A DNA stretch of 64,000 bases, taken from assembly GCA_033032865.1 (NCBI GenBank), contig JAWHQI010000329.1:2790001-2854000 (forward strand). The letters run 5' to 3'. Shown here piece after piece: positions 45,121-55,720 of this stretch. Position 1 is the first letter of the stretch; each line of letters starts with the position of its first letter. Made by a program: the position numbers and the translations under genes. The notes under the pieces were generated by a model. That model was not told the DNA's origin. It did not search any database and worked only from the letters and a program-made list of their open reading frames with translations. Source of the stretch: Dactylorhiza incarnata. Its lineage: Eukaryota; Streptophyta; Magnoliopsida; Asparagales; Orchidaceae.

Positions 45121-48100
45121 TGTAACATCCCCCAGACAGCTAGACCCCCCAGGTGAATCTGTCTTGGCAAGGTCATGACAATGCCTTGGTAGTGTAGAAA
45201 TCCCTTTAACTTAGGCAAGATTAGGGTTGAAAGTGCCTTGGACTGCAAATAGCAATTTCCAGTGACCAAGCTTAGGGTTGGACTTTAGGGCCTCAACCTG
45301 ACCATTTGACCCACACCATAGTATCCCTAACCCATTAGGGGTCCCCTTAGGGCACCAAGGGCCCATTGGGGTCAACCAAAGAGGTCAAATTGACCAAAGT
45401 CAACCATAACCCCAAATTAGTCAAAGTGGCCTAATTAGAGTCAATTGACCTTCACCATGCCAAATTGACCACACATTTAGGTATAAAATACCATAAGAGA
45501 CCTAGTAGACCTAAAAGCCCCATCATGGGACCCCCAGTGGTGCAAATTGACCAAAATGCCCTTTTTAGGTCAAAATGGCAATTCTTCATTAAGTGCCCTA
45601 ATTGACCATCACCATATTAAATTGACCCTACCCATAGTGTTTTCATATCATAGGGGACCCAGTGGACCAAAAAGCCCCATGACTGGGTCAACCCTAGGGC
45701 TCAATTTGACCAAAGTCAACTTAGCCTATTTTGGTCAAATCAGCTTAAATTGGGTCAACTAAGGCTCATGTGACCAAATTGACCCCACCAGTAGTTTCTA
45801 AATTTAATTTGGAGTCCAATGGACCCAAAAGCCCCATCCTGGGGTCCCCCAATTGGTCAATTTGACCAAAAGTCAAACTTGCCCAATTTAGGGCAAATCA
45901 CTTGGATCTAGCCCAATCTCTTTGGGCTATGCCCAAATTGATCACTTGACCAGCATGCTTGACTGATAATTAACATAGGTGAGAGAGTAAAATCAGCCAT
46001 GATGAGTAGGAGAGAGAAAAACCCAATTTTGGAGGAGAGAGAAGGTGGTGTTCATGGCCATTAAGGTGTTAAACCCCTTGGAATCCCCATTGATGACTCC
46101 TTTCATCTCCCCTGATGAATGTGGAGGGAATTCCAGGAGTTTTCTGGAAGAATAGAAGGGTAGGGGGACTGTTTGGGTGGCCGGCCATAGGAATACCAAA
46201 AGCCCATTAATGGCTTTTAGAGTTAGAGCCCTCCTCCCATTAAATTGGCCTTCCCATCAGCTTCATAAGGGAGAAAGGAGTTGAAACCCCACCCCCCCCC
46301 TTCCCCGAGAGGATTGAGCTATCTGTGCAAGGATTTGGATGGTGCCGAAATCTCCAAGGAGGAGCAATGGTGGTCGACGGTGGAAGCAACAAATCGACCC
46401 CAAACAGGTCTGGTTCTTCATCCTTCTTTCAATGGGTAGATCCCCTTCTATTGCCTGCAAGATCTGGGTTCAATTGATCCTAGATCGGTCGGCCGAAATC
46501 TCCATTTTTGGAGCTTAAATTTTCCTACCTAAACACCCTACTCCGGCCACCACCGGTCGGCCAAACCCCTCCTATCGCCGGCCACCACCTCAACAGAGGT
46601 AGTGGTGGCATTGGCCGGCCGGGAACGGACTTAGGTGGCCGGGAACTCGACCTCCAACATCGCCCAGCGTGGGCTGTCGCTGACCGTCGGCTCAGGGAAG
46701 AAGACGATCCCTGAGCCGTCGGATCAGCCCGATATGGAATGAATGGATAATATTAATTATATATTTATAAAGGTAAATATAGGCTGTTATTGGTTTTAAT
46801 TTTAGAAATTAGTTAGAGGTACTTTCAGAGAAAATTAAATGTTCTATATGAAAGTTGTATGTATTAGCCTAAAGTTTATTTCAAAATTGATTTCACCCAA
46901 TTAGGAGGTCAGGTTAGACCTCAACACCCATTTTAGTGCAAAGTTTGACTGAAATTTGAATGGATGCTCACACTTAACCACTAGTCCAAATGACTTGAAA
47001 TTTGGACTAGGAATGAGTCATACCAAGGACTACATCATATCCAAAAATGGGAATTTTTGGAGAACTTTTTCCTAAAGTTTATGTAAAAATTTAATAATCA
47101 ATATGCAAATTATTTGGAGGGTCAAATGACCTTCAAACTCCACCAAATTTTGGTGGGGTGTTCTTAGGGTCATGATAAACCCCTGGTTAAAATTTCACCT
47201 CATTTGGAGGTTTTTTGGTTAGGATTTTACTCAGCCCTAGTTTGGCCTATAAAGGGCTATTTAGGGTAATTCACCCCCTTGGTATTTTCAGTGGTCAAAC
47301 CACCTCAACAGAGGCTGATATTTTGTCCACTGACCTTTTAGGGCATAACAAACCATCCAATGGAGTTTGGGGTGGTTTGGTGTAGGGTAGCCCTAGAACC
47401 CTAGGGTAGATCCCTTAGTGGAGATTTTTAGGGTTGTGAAGGACATAGGAGTGTTTGTCCTTGAAGGGGAGTGTAATAGACTTCTCTGAGTTCTATGAGT
47501 GTTATAACATCCTCACAAGAAGTTTGGGTGGATTTGGGGAAGTATTGACCATAACCCTAGGTTAAAACCTAAAGGGGTGCAGTTAGAGGCCAATGAAGGA
47601 AGAGGGGTCAAACCTTAATGGTTTGACTTTAAATTTTGGGGAAGTGGTCATGGTGACCAGAGAGTACTACTGTGAGAAATTGGTGGGGTTTGGAGTTGCC
47701 AACCCTAGGGAATAAATCCTTGGGTAGATTTGTAAATATTTAGGTTTTTGGGATTTAGGAAGAATTAGTATTTAGTGATTAATCATCTTCTGTCACCAAC
47801 TTAGTTTTGATGTTATTAATCCCTGGAGATTCTATTAGAACCATTGGAAAACTTTTGGAGGTCCAAATTGTAATTATTCATATTGTTGACAATTTTTGGG
47901 ATGAACAATTTTAGGGTGTTAGTTTTCTGTAATTGCATGAAACTTTGTTGGATCACATCTCATACCATTATAAACCCACAGTATTTTTCTCATAATTTAT
48001 GAATTAATATTTTTGGTACCTCTAGTTCAATTTGGAATTAATTGCAAATATATCCTTTGTGGAAATTACAAATGTAACCTCTATGGAATATGGTCAAATT

Positions 48101-49604
48101 TTGTAGAGCTGAATATTTTAGTATGAATCACCTCTGTATAAATTTCCATAAGGTTTGGAGTTCATATGAGGGTACCTCCTTTGGAAATAATTGAAAATTA
48201 ATGGGTTTTGGAATTTTTAATAATAGTAAATCTTGCTGGAATTTCCTACAAATTCATATGTACTGATTATGATGTACCCTTGATTTATGTACAAAGTTTG
48301 GTAGGCAATGGAAATCAGAAAAGTGCACTTGTAGTTCAAACCTTAGGAGGTTGTATTTTTTTGGAAAATTGCTTTAAATACTAATAATGTTGGGAAAAAT
48401 ACGATCCTCTGGAATTAATCTTATAACATCATGATAGACCTCCAGTAAATAGCTTGGGTCAGTTGGATGAATATTTGGAGTACCTATAGTTGAGAGCTTC
48501 ATATAATTAGTTGGTTTGATTTACGAGCAGTAGGCTCGGTGGATAAAGGAGCGGATTGCTGAGTCAGGTGAGCTTGTGACACAGTAGTGTTTGAAGGTAC
48601 GGACGAGTTGGTTCGGCGAGCCGATGGCTCGGCAGGTTATTGATGGCGGGCAGGTTAGCCCGGGGAGCTTATGGCTCAGAGGTAGGAAGTAGAACATGTT
48701 GCTTGTGCATTGAAGGTGGTTGGTCTTCGATATTGGACGGTCGTTCACACCGACGTCAATACATTGACTCGGCGAGTGTGGTATTTATACTTAGCCTTGA
48801 AAGTCTGGCGGTCCAGTCAGTAAGAGTACGCAGACGCTCCGCGGGTTTTGCGAGAGGCGTACGATAGGTCTAGGTTAGGTAGTGTGAATACCAACCTAGA
48901 GGTGGGCGAGGCCCAACCCACCGCTTCCGTTTGCCACTACCGGAGTATCCTGGGAGTCTAGCTCGCTCCAAAAAGGGGGAACTAAAGGTCTATGCGCATA
49001 GAGTCGTAGTGAGTGAGTTGCACTGTATGAACATAGCATAACAGCATACTTTGCATGTCATAGCATAAACATTGCATTCAACCTACCCCTAACGTATAAG
49101 TCGGTTATGGGACTTCTTATACGGTAGGCCCTGCTAAACGACCCCTTGGTCTATAGGTTTGTATGGGCATTCCTATAAATCAATGGTTACTTTTATATTA
49201 CTTTACTTGTCATTATATATACTGCTTACTGTTCTTTACATGCACTTTACTATGCTTACTTACTGCTTCATATATATATACACATGTGTAGTTGTAGATC
49301 CGCCGCCACCTGCTTTTGTTTTTACCCCTTGAATGTCCTCCGCTTCCTCCTCCCCATATGGTGCCTAGGAGCCATTGGGGGTGGGGTGGGGAACATAAGG
49401 CTTAGTCTTTTTGACTAACGGTCGGTGGACCATATCATTTTAGGGGTTCGAGGAGACGCAGCAACACCAGAGGCCGGAGCAGACGGAGGCGGGCCAGTCT
49501 AGTACAGGAGCACAGGATTCAGGATCTGTGAGTGATTAATAGTTAGCTTCCGTGAGTGATCTTGTAGTGAGGATATGATGTACTGGGCATGAGCCCTCTT
49601 TAAT
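45121..49604 (+). repeat. Element E 3' LTR, truncated at its 3' end
   Basis: It starts TGTAACATCCCCCAGACAGC and follows the 5' LTR. It crosses F's insertion site without F (TCAAATGACCTTC around 47129) and breaks off at GAGCCCTCTTTAA, some 230 bases before the expected end. It shows the unoccupied target of F. Confidence 0.9.
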
Positions 49605-49811
49605 AGTTACCTTGTCGACGGATTTGTCGCTAGGGGAAGACTCCAGGTCGACAATATCGTCTCCCAGTCGGCGAGCAGCCTTCGCCTTCTTCGTTTTTGG
49701 CACAGGAGAGGGGGACGGGCGACTCATCCACGTCGGGGGCTTCATCATCATCGACACCTCGCGAGCCTTGGAAGCCTTCAGGCGAGCCTCCATTTCTTTG
49801 GAGAGAGGCAT
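49605..49811 (-). pseudogene. Minus-strand ORF of element D, truncated by E
   Basis: On the minus strand, ATG 49811 (MPLSKEMEARLKASKAREV) opens a Lys/Arg/Pro/Ser-rich frame that reaches the E junction at about 49604 and then runs into LTR sequence. A TATA box, TATAAATA, lies on the same strand at 49889-49882, about 70-80 bases upstream of the ATG, a natural promoter distance. It lies just upstream of the 3' LTR, as does the minus-strand ORF in A. Tat elements are known to carry such antisense ORFs. The rest of the gene was lost, and I do not know a function. Confidence 0.6.
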
Positions 49812-49881
49812 CGGAGGACAGCTACAGTGAGGAGAAGAATAAGGGGGAGAAGAAAGTGAAGACACCCTTCAGCTCGAGTGG

Positions 49882-49889
49882 TATTTATA
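49882..49889 (-). promoter_or_regulatory. Minus-strand TATA box of D's antisense ORF
   Basis: TATAAATA on the minus strand, followed by a CT-rich leader and ATG at 49811. It faces away from D's own 3' LTR promoter. Confidence 0.55.
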
Positions 49890-49983
49890 GCCTAACGGTG
49901 GGGCCCACAGAAAGATTCCCGACAAGACAGCTGTCGCCAAGCGAACACCCAGGGTTGGATGATTCTTTGCGACTTAGGACAAC

Positions 49984-50003
49984 CTCGCAAAGAGCGGGGA
50001 TTG
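49984..50003 (+). promoter_or_regulatory. Element D polypurine tract
   Basis: CTCGCAAAGAGCGGGGATTG directly precedes the 3' LTR. All 20 bases equal those before B's LTRs. Confidence 0.8.
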
Positions 50004-50659
50004 TGTACAACCCGGGGTATTCGCCAGGTTGATAGGAGGGCGAGATGAGTACTCGCCGAGTACCCGCGAGACGACCTATTCTCGGCAACATGGAGGTTTG
50101 CGAGGTCGGATCCCAGCATGCGGCCTCCAAGAGAGGGACTCGCGGACCAGCGAGCGAGGCACGCGAGAGGACAGCGAGAGCTCTCGCGAGTACTGTCCTC
50201 GCAGGCCCTTTGTCCCTAGGCCCATGAAGGAAATTATCCTTTTACCCTCGTGGACTGCCAATAGCCCCTCCGAAGAGCGGAGATTGGCTATCAGCAGACC
50301 AAATTTGGGGTGCGTATAGTAAAATCGAGAGGCGGATTCCTGCTATTTGCAGGCCAGATCAGAAAGTCTATAAATAGGATCCAAAGGGCACCTTTGGAGA
50401 GGACTTCTTCTTTTTGGAGCTTCTCTCTCCTCAGGCCTTCCTTGAGCTCTCCAAGGTGCCCAGGCTTCAGCTTTTGGCTTGGGAGGGGAAGCGCTCCAAA
50501 GATCTTTCGGGTGTGTGGTGGGTCCTCCTAGCTAAGCCTAAGGATCAGTGTCCAACTTCGAGACTCCGGTCTATTCTCTCGCGAGATTAGTACGTGCCAG
50601 TCGCCCCCCAACCCGTTGGGGGCCCCGAACTCCACCGAGACCATTTATTGGTTTCAACA
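50004..50659 (+). repeat. Element D 3' LTR
   Basis: 656 bases from TGTACAACCC to TTTCAACA, followed by the TTCAT target duplication. The TATA box is at 50369-50376. About 16 differences from the 5' LTR, more transitions than transversions. Confidence 0.93.
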
Positions 50660-50664
50660 TTCAT

Positions 50665-51219
50665 AACCACTACGTTCATGACCGACACCAGCATGACAAA
50701 CTATATTTAATTAGGGTGTTTTTGGCTGGCCCAATAATTTCTCCATAAGGCCCTGGAAATTGGAATGAAGATGCACCTGTTCAAGGACGGAGCTCTGCTA
50801 GTTATAAATCTCATGATTCACGCTACTATGTGCTAGCTGTCGGATTACTTGACTACGACAATGTCATCGTCACAGCTAATGATAATGGACCACTGATTTG
50901 CGGAGTTCGGCGGATAGGATCTGTGTGGCCGCGACAGTCGTCCATTTCCCGTGACCACGGCCGTGCGGCAGGGATTCTCACAATGTTGAACCAATTTCTC
51001 TCAGAGACCAGTTGAGTCGGGATGTCTTAGTTCAAGGATGAACCAATTGCACAAAGAGTCGACATTGTTCGAAACCGGGTACATGTATAAAATTGGCAAA
51101 ACCAGCGATCTCACGAAAATCAATCGCATAGCACAATTAATCAATACAGAGAAATGCAATTCAAGATTACAAATATACTCGTGAGAAATGCGGATTTGAT
51201 AAGGGGCACACTGGTAGAT
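50665..51219. other. Unassigned region right of element D
   Basis: Continuous with the left flank of D before its insertion. A plus-strand frame from about 50740 to 51015 is open for some 90 codons, but I recognise no family. It may be a decayed host gene or an old repeat. Confidence 0.4.
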
Positions 51220-51315
51220 TCAGACAGCTCGGCATGCTGAGAAATAGATAAACTTATGGAATCCGTTGAACAACAGGCGCACAAGATTCGCACAAACCTT
51301 CATCATCGTCGGACG

Positions 51316-51505
51316 ACCATCCACCTTCTTCTTCTTCTTCTTCGTCTTCTTCTTCGTCATCTTCTTCTTCGTCGTTGTCTTCTTCATCGTCTTTGTCTTC
51401 TTCGTCCTCTTCTTCTTCTTCGTCTTCTTCTTCGTCTTCTTCTTCATCGACTTCTTCTTCTTCCGTCTTCTTCTTCATCGACTTCTTCTTCTTCTTCTTT
51501 GTGTG
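51316..51505. repeat. CTT/CGT-rich trinucleotide microsatellite
   Basis: Mostly CTT with interspersed CGT and CAT triplets for about 190 bases. It gives long Leu/Phe-rich ORFs on the plus strand and Lys/Glu-rich ones on the minus strand, which are artefacts. Confidence 0.95.
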
Positions 51506-51509
51506 CATT

Positions 51510-52030
51510 TGTCTTCAAGGATCAGGTATGAGTTGAATTATAACTTTGGATTACCCTAAATATTTTTTCTTTCTTTTCGACTAATAATTGGCGATCTTCT
51601 TTTCATTGATTTATTTTTCCATTCATGTTTGTAAGCATGGCATGATAAAAAATATGCTCTCGATCGGTATAAAATAGCATTTAAATCTAAACTATAATTT
51701 CTATACATAAAATAAATAGGTGGTGCATGTATTCAAATATAACTCAAAGCAAAGATTTTTTAGGGCCATTTTGCAACTTTTTTAGGGCCATTTTGCAACT
51801 GTTGAAAGCTAACTGAGCACTCAGAAGAAAGCGAATCACTTTTTTGGTCATTTGCAGCTCCGGACGAGCGGAAGCTCGTTCGCTCGTGCCCGACTGCTCT
51901 AAGTTGTGAACGGGCTCGGTTCCCATATGAGGTTGCTTTTAGCACACATAAAATACATCAAAAATGTGATTAAAACCAATCAACTGTCATAATATTTTTG
52001 TATAAATTATAGTTGAGAAATACTTATATA
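51510..52030. other. AT-rich intergenic sequence
   Basis: No gene seen. A 24-base duplication around TTTTTAGGGCCATTTTGCAAC lies at 51757-51800. Confidence 0.5.
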
Positions 52031-52035
52031 TTTTT

Positions 52036-52560
52036 GTTACTTTCAAAATAATAAAGTATATCCTGAAATGTCACTACAAGAAAACTGGCCTTTAGTGACA
52101 AAATTTTTGTGACGAAATTTATTTCGTCACTAAAGGCGTGTCATTTGTGACGGAAAATATGTCGTCACTAAATGTCAATTTTCTTGTACATGTACACAAC
52201 TATTTCATATAGAAATATGGCTGATATTACTTTCAAAATAATAAGAATTGAAGGGTTGACCTGAGTACTATTACATCATCCACTCCTTTTCTAATTTGAC
52301 TTCATAATAATTTTTAAAAAAAATTCAAATTACCCATCTAAATATTGTTTAGATCGATAAGGAGTCGTGCACACGGTTGCATAAAAGACAAATATTTCTG
52401 TTAAAAATAAGGAAAATTAAATTGAAACTATAAATATTTTATTAAAAATGTATTTTTTTTCCTTATATAAATAATAGGGCAGATAATACCTATTTTTTGT
52501 TACTTTCAAAATAATAAAGCATATCCCTAAAATGTATACAAGTATTTCATAACGAAATAT
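52036..52560. repeat. Diverged tandem duplication of AT-rich DNA
   Basis: TGTTACTTTCAAAATAATAA at about 52036 and again at about 52498, each followed by a TATTTCATA-AGAAATAT-like segment (about 52200 and 52542). The first copy holds the MITE, the second does not. Confidence 0.7.
52072..52190. mobile_element. 119-bp CACTA-type MITE
   Basis: It begins CACTACAAGAAAACTGGCCT and ends TGTCAATTTTCTTGTACA, with subterminal TTTAGTGAC/GTCACTAAA inverted repeats and further GTGACGAAAT-like copies. TGT flanks both sides (52069-52071, 52191-52193), the 3-bp duplication expected of CACTA elements. The right terminus is imperfect (CTTGTACA instead of CTTGTAGTG). There is no coding capacity. Confidence 0.75.
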
Positions 52561-52564
52561 ACAC

Positions 52565-54360
52565 AAATTGACTATTTTATGACTCGCAAAATGGATAAAA
52601 AGATTTGTAAGTATTGCAAAATCATATCAGGAGAAAATTTGACAACGCAACATAAACTAATGGTGTTGGATGTGCAAATTAAATATAGTAACTTTAAAAG
52701 AAAGACAAAAGTGTTGCCGAAAATTCGGTGATGGAACTTGAAGAAGAAAAAACAGGTTACTTTCTAGGCAACGGTTTTAGAACAAGTTAGTTGATGATCC
52801 TTATAATGATCTTTATGTTGATCCTAATGTCACATGAGAAATTATGTTTTCTCATTTAAGGATAAGTGAAAAGAACGTACTTGGAGAGTCAAAAGGTCGT
52901 GCGCCCCCACAAAAAAATCTTGGTGGCGAAAAAAGGAAGTGCAAGACAAAGTGAGGGCAAATAGGGTCAGCTGCAAAACATTATATGCTTGTATGAATGA
53001 TGAAAACTTAACGAAGTATAAAGTCGTCAAAAAAGAAGCTAAAAATGTAGTAAGTAAAGCAAGAAGTCAAGCTTATGAAAAATTTTATAAACGACTAGAT
53101 ACCAAAGATGGAGAGCGTGATATATATAAAATTGCTCGAGCTAGAGAGAGAAAGACAAAAGATTTAAGCCAAGTTAAATGCATACAAGATAAATCAGATA
53201 TGGTTTTGACGGATGATGGGCTATTAAGGAGCGATGAAAAATATACTGTTATCAACTATACAATTAAAGAAAAGACAATGAACTGAACTTGGAAGAGTTA
53301 AGTAAATTGGAGGAGTATAGAAACAAACTTTTTATCATAAAATTCAAGCATCAGAGATAGATGATGCTCTGAAGAAGATGAAAAATGGAAAGACGATTAA
53401 GCCAGGCGATATTCATTGACGTATGGAAATGCTTAGAGAGAGAAGGAATTTTATGACTTACAAGTTTCTTCAATAAGATACTGAAGACAAAGAAGATGTC
53501 AGACTAATTGAGAGAAAGTATTTTGGTACCTCTGTATAAGAACAAATGAGATATACAAAATTGTGTCAATTATAGGGGAATTAAATTAATGCGTCATACT
53601 ATGAAACCATGAGAACAAGTAATAGAGAGAAGAGTTAGACGAGAGACTAGCATCTCGGAGAATCAATTTGGATTCATGACAGGGAGGTCTACCATGGAAG
53701 TTATACATCTGTTGAGGACACTCATTTTGACAACTATCGGGAAAGACAAAAAGAATTGCATATGTTGTTTATCGATCTGGAGAAGGCTTATGATAGGGTT
53801 CCAAGAAAGGTCTTGTGGAGAGTCTTAGAAAAGAAAGGTGTAAATGTATCATACATTGATGTAATCAAATATATGTATGCAAATTCAGTGACCATGGTGA
53901 GGTCTTCTGGAGGATTAACATGGGAATTTCCTATCGTTGTTGACTTACATCAAGGATCAGCTTTTTAAGCCTTTATCTCGATCTTTACCCTTATCTTAGA
54001 TGAGCTCATCGGACATATCCAACAAGCAATACCTTGGTGTTTAATATTTGCATATGATATTGTTTTGGTCAATGAGACGCGCGGGGGTGTAAACGCAAAA
54101 CTTGAATCTTGGCGAGACACTTTAGAAAAGAAGGGTTTTAGGTTGAGCAGGACAAAGACGGAGTATATATAGCTTAAATTTAGTAGTGCAAGAACGTCGG
54201 ATGACTCCGTCATTAAATTGGGTGACCAAGATATTTTCCGCAATGAGTGCTTTAAATATCTGGGATCGATAATTCAAAAAGATGAAGGTGTAGATAAAGA
54301 TGTGATACATAGAATCCAAGCAGGTTGGTTGAAGTGGAGAGGCGTGTCTGCGATCTTATG
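52565..54360 (+). pseudogene. Plant RTE-type LINE fragment, endonuclease end and reverse transcriptase
   Basis: The segment covers the end of the endonuclease-linker region (GENLTTQHKL, WWRKKEVQDKVRANR) and most of the RT. Frames shift and stop many times; the longest open parts are 52939-53286 and 53756-53968. RT landmarks are GIKLMRHTMKPWEQVIERR, ENQFGFMTGRSTMEVIHLLR, MLFIDLEKAYDRVPRKVLW, VDLHQGSAF and [12 protein letters not shown]. The catalytic FADD-type motif reads FAYD at about 54050, so a key Asp is lost. Both ends are truncated, and I see no poly(A) tail at 54360. Confidence 0.85.
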
Positions 54361-54369
54361 GGATCTTAT

Positions 54370-54990
54370 GTGATCAATGTGTTCACGGATCGTGATTCAT
54401 AAATAAATATGTGGATAGAGACCGAGTTGAGAAAGAAGGACGATTTTTTCACTGTTCATGCGATTTCGGTTTGTTTAGGAAGATTTAGATAGCTAGGGTT
54501 TGTTTGGGAAGATTTAGGTAGCTAGGGTTACTTTCCCATGCGATGAGGAAGGCGGAGTGGAAGACCAAAGTACTTTTTTTTTTAATTTTCTTTACTAATC
54601 TGCAGATAACAAAAATATTTGCGAATAGACAAAATCTACTAATAGACAAATGCGGTTTGCGAAAAACAATCGCTAACTAATAAGAATTGAAGGGTTGATC
54701 TGAGTATTATTACTTACCCAATCTAGCAAGTATGTGGGTCCACATCCTCCACTCCTTTTCGAGTATTGCCCTCCATCAATATAAAAATAATTTGACTTCA
54801 TAATAATAATAATAAAAATATTCAAATTACATACCAAGATATTATTAAAATGTTGGTTCAGACTTCAGACCCATTAAAAGCAGAGGAGTTGATTCAATTT
54901 TAATTTGTTATTAATACATTTTTGAACAAGCTGTACTTTCATTTGTCCCGAAAATTATGAAATTAAAAGAAATATATTATTCATCCAAAA
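54370..54990. other. Dirigent gene upstream region with a duplicated block
   Basis: AATAAGAATTGAAGGGTTGA at 54681 and the following 170 bases return in shortened form at 52241-52360, beyond the LINE. A 32-base unit (GGAAGATTTAGATAGCTAGG) is repeated near 54478-54530. No ORF. Confidence 0.6.
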
Positions 54991-54994
54991 ACCT

Positions 54995-55001
54995 TATAAA
55001 A
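54995..55001 (+). promoter_or_regulatory. TATA box of the dirigent gene
   Basis: TATAAAA stands 54 bases before the ATG, in ACCTTATAAAATCCTCC. This predicts a leader of about 20-25 bases. Confidence 0.65.
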
Positions 55002-55048
55002 TCCTCCATCTCCACCGGCATCTTTCATCAGCCTAGCTAGCAACCAAA

Positions 55049-55600
55049 ATGGCCAGAGCCTTTTTCCCCTTCTTCGTGCTCGGATGCCTTCTCGCTCTTT
55101 TTCTCACAGCGGCGGTCGGCCCGGCCAAAAGCGAGGGCGCTCATGATCGGGGCCTGATCCACCTCCGCTTTTTCTGGCACGACACCTCCGCCGGCCCGGA
55201 TCCTTCGGCGGTGAATGTCGCTCAGAGCCCCAGCACCAACGCCTCGGCCACCCGTTTCGGCCAAGTGAGGGTCTTCGATGACCCCATCACTGTCGGGCTG
55301 AACATATCTACCGAGAAATTGGGCAAGTCTCAAGGGATATATTTGTCCGCCGACAAGGAGATCAGCGGGCTCCAAATGGACATGACTTTTTCCTTCATAT
55401 CCGGTCCGTATAACGGGAGCACATTTGCGGTGTTGGGCCGTAACCCGATACACTCGCCGGTGCGAGAGATGCCCGTGGTTGGCGGGACCGAACTGTTCCG
55501 CTTCGCGGCGGGGTACGTCCGAGCCCAAACCCGATATGTTGACCCGACAATCGGCTATACCATCGTCGAATACAACTGCTATTTAAAAATTAAAGATTAG
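55049..55600 (+). CDS. Dirigent family protein
   Basis: A single-exon gene of 183 codons, the usual size for the family. Dirigent proteins are secreted and steer stereoselective coupling of phenoxy radicals in lignan and related pathways. Residues 1-29 form a signal peptide with a hydrophobic core (FFPFFVLGCLLALFLTAAV). The mature part has the family landmarks in order: LIHLRFFWHDTSAGPDPSAV, FGQVRVFDDPITVG, LGKSQGIYLSADK, FISGPYNGSTFAVLGRN, VREMPVVGGTELFRFAAGY and VEYNCYLKI at the end. Two N-glycosylation sites (NIS, NGS) are visible. A TATA box and an AATAAA (55623) frame it. Subgroup and substrate cannot be told from this. GC content is much higher than in its flanks. Confidence 0.93.
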   Translation: MARAFFPFFVLGCLLALFLTAAVGPAKSEGAHDRGLIHLRFFWHDTSAGPDPSAVNVAQSPSTNASATRFGQVRVFDDPITVGLNISTEKLGKSQGIYLSADKEISGLQMDMTFSFISGPYNGSTFAVLGRNPIHSPVREMPVVGGTELFRFAAGYVRAQTRYVDPTIGYTIVEYNCYLKIKD

Positions 55601-55622
55601 TGAAGCTGCTAATATTGTGATT

Positions 55623-55709
55623 AATAAAGCTTGGTGCCTGATATGTGTTGAGCAGCATATATTGCTTAGCAATTGTAATAAGTTTGGTACCTAATAATTA
55701 ATTAATAAA
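55623..55709 (+). terminator. Dirigent gene polyadenylation signals
   Basis: AATAAA at 55623-55628 and again at 55704-55709, within 110 bases of the stop codon. The second lies only 12 bases before the Copia LTR. Confidence 0.55.
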
Positions 55710-55720
55710 GATGGAGTAAT

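Larger units (their letters stand above)
25383..49604 (+). mobile_element. Element E: large non-coding (LARD-like) LTR retrotransposon
   Basis: 5' LTR 25383-42733 (4,734 bases without F), tRNA-iMet-type primer site, 2.4-kb non-coding internal region, 3' LTR 45121-49604. Long LTRs around a short non-coding core are the hallmark of large retrotransposon derivatives. LTR ends TGTAAC...TTACA, the primer site and GAGGACGAAATT before the 3' LTR point to the Tekay/Del chromovirus lineage. The 3' LTR lacks its last roughly 230 bases, and its broken end abuts D's minus-strand ORF, so a deletion removed this end together with some D sequence. Left flank is GAGGC; no right target duplication remains. 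Confidence 0.88.
12921..50659 (+). mobile_element. Element D: full-structure Tat-like Gypsy retrotransposon with nested insertions
   Basis: TTCAT at 12916-12920 and 50660-50664 is the target duplication. LTRs are 12921-13589 and 50004-50659; the 13-base length difference is one extra GATAGGAGGGCGA in the 5' copy. About 16 other positions differ by eye. Gag, protease, RT, two RNase H domains and integrase follow in Gypsy order, then a 98-bp array, a minus-strand ORF and the polypurine tract. Two family-E insertions (18356-23896 and 25383-49604) and F inside the second split it. Without them D is about 8 kb. All its reading frames are interrupted. Confidence 0.92.

Noticed and set aside
51254..51531. 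Lys/Glu-rich (-) and Leu/Phe-rich (+) ORFs
   Set aside because: Pure product of the CTT/CGT microsatellite.
53965..54243. 92-codon minus-strand ORF
   Set aside because: Antisense to the recognisable LINE RT segment.
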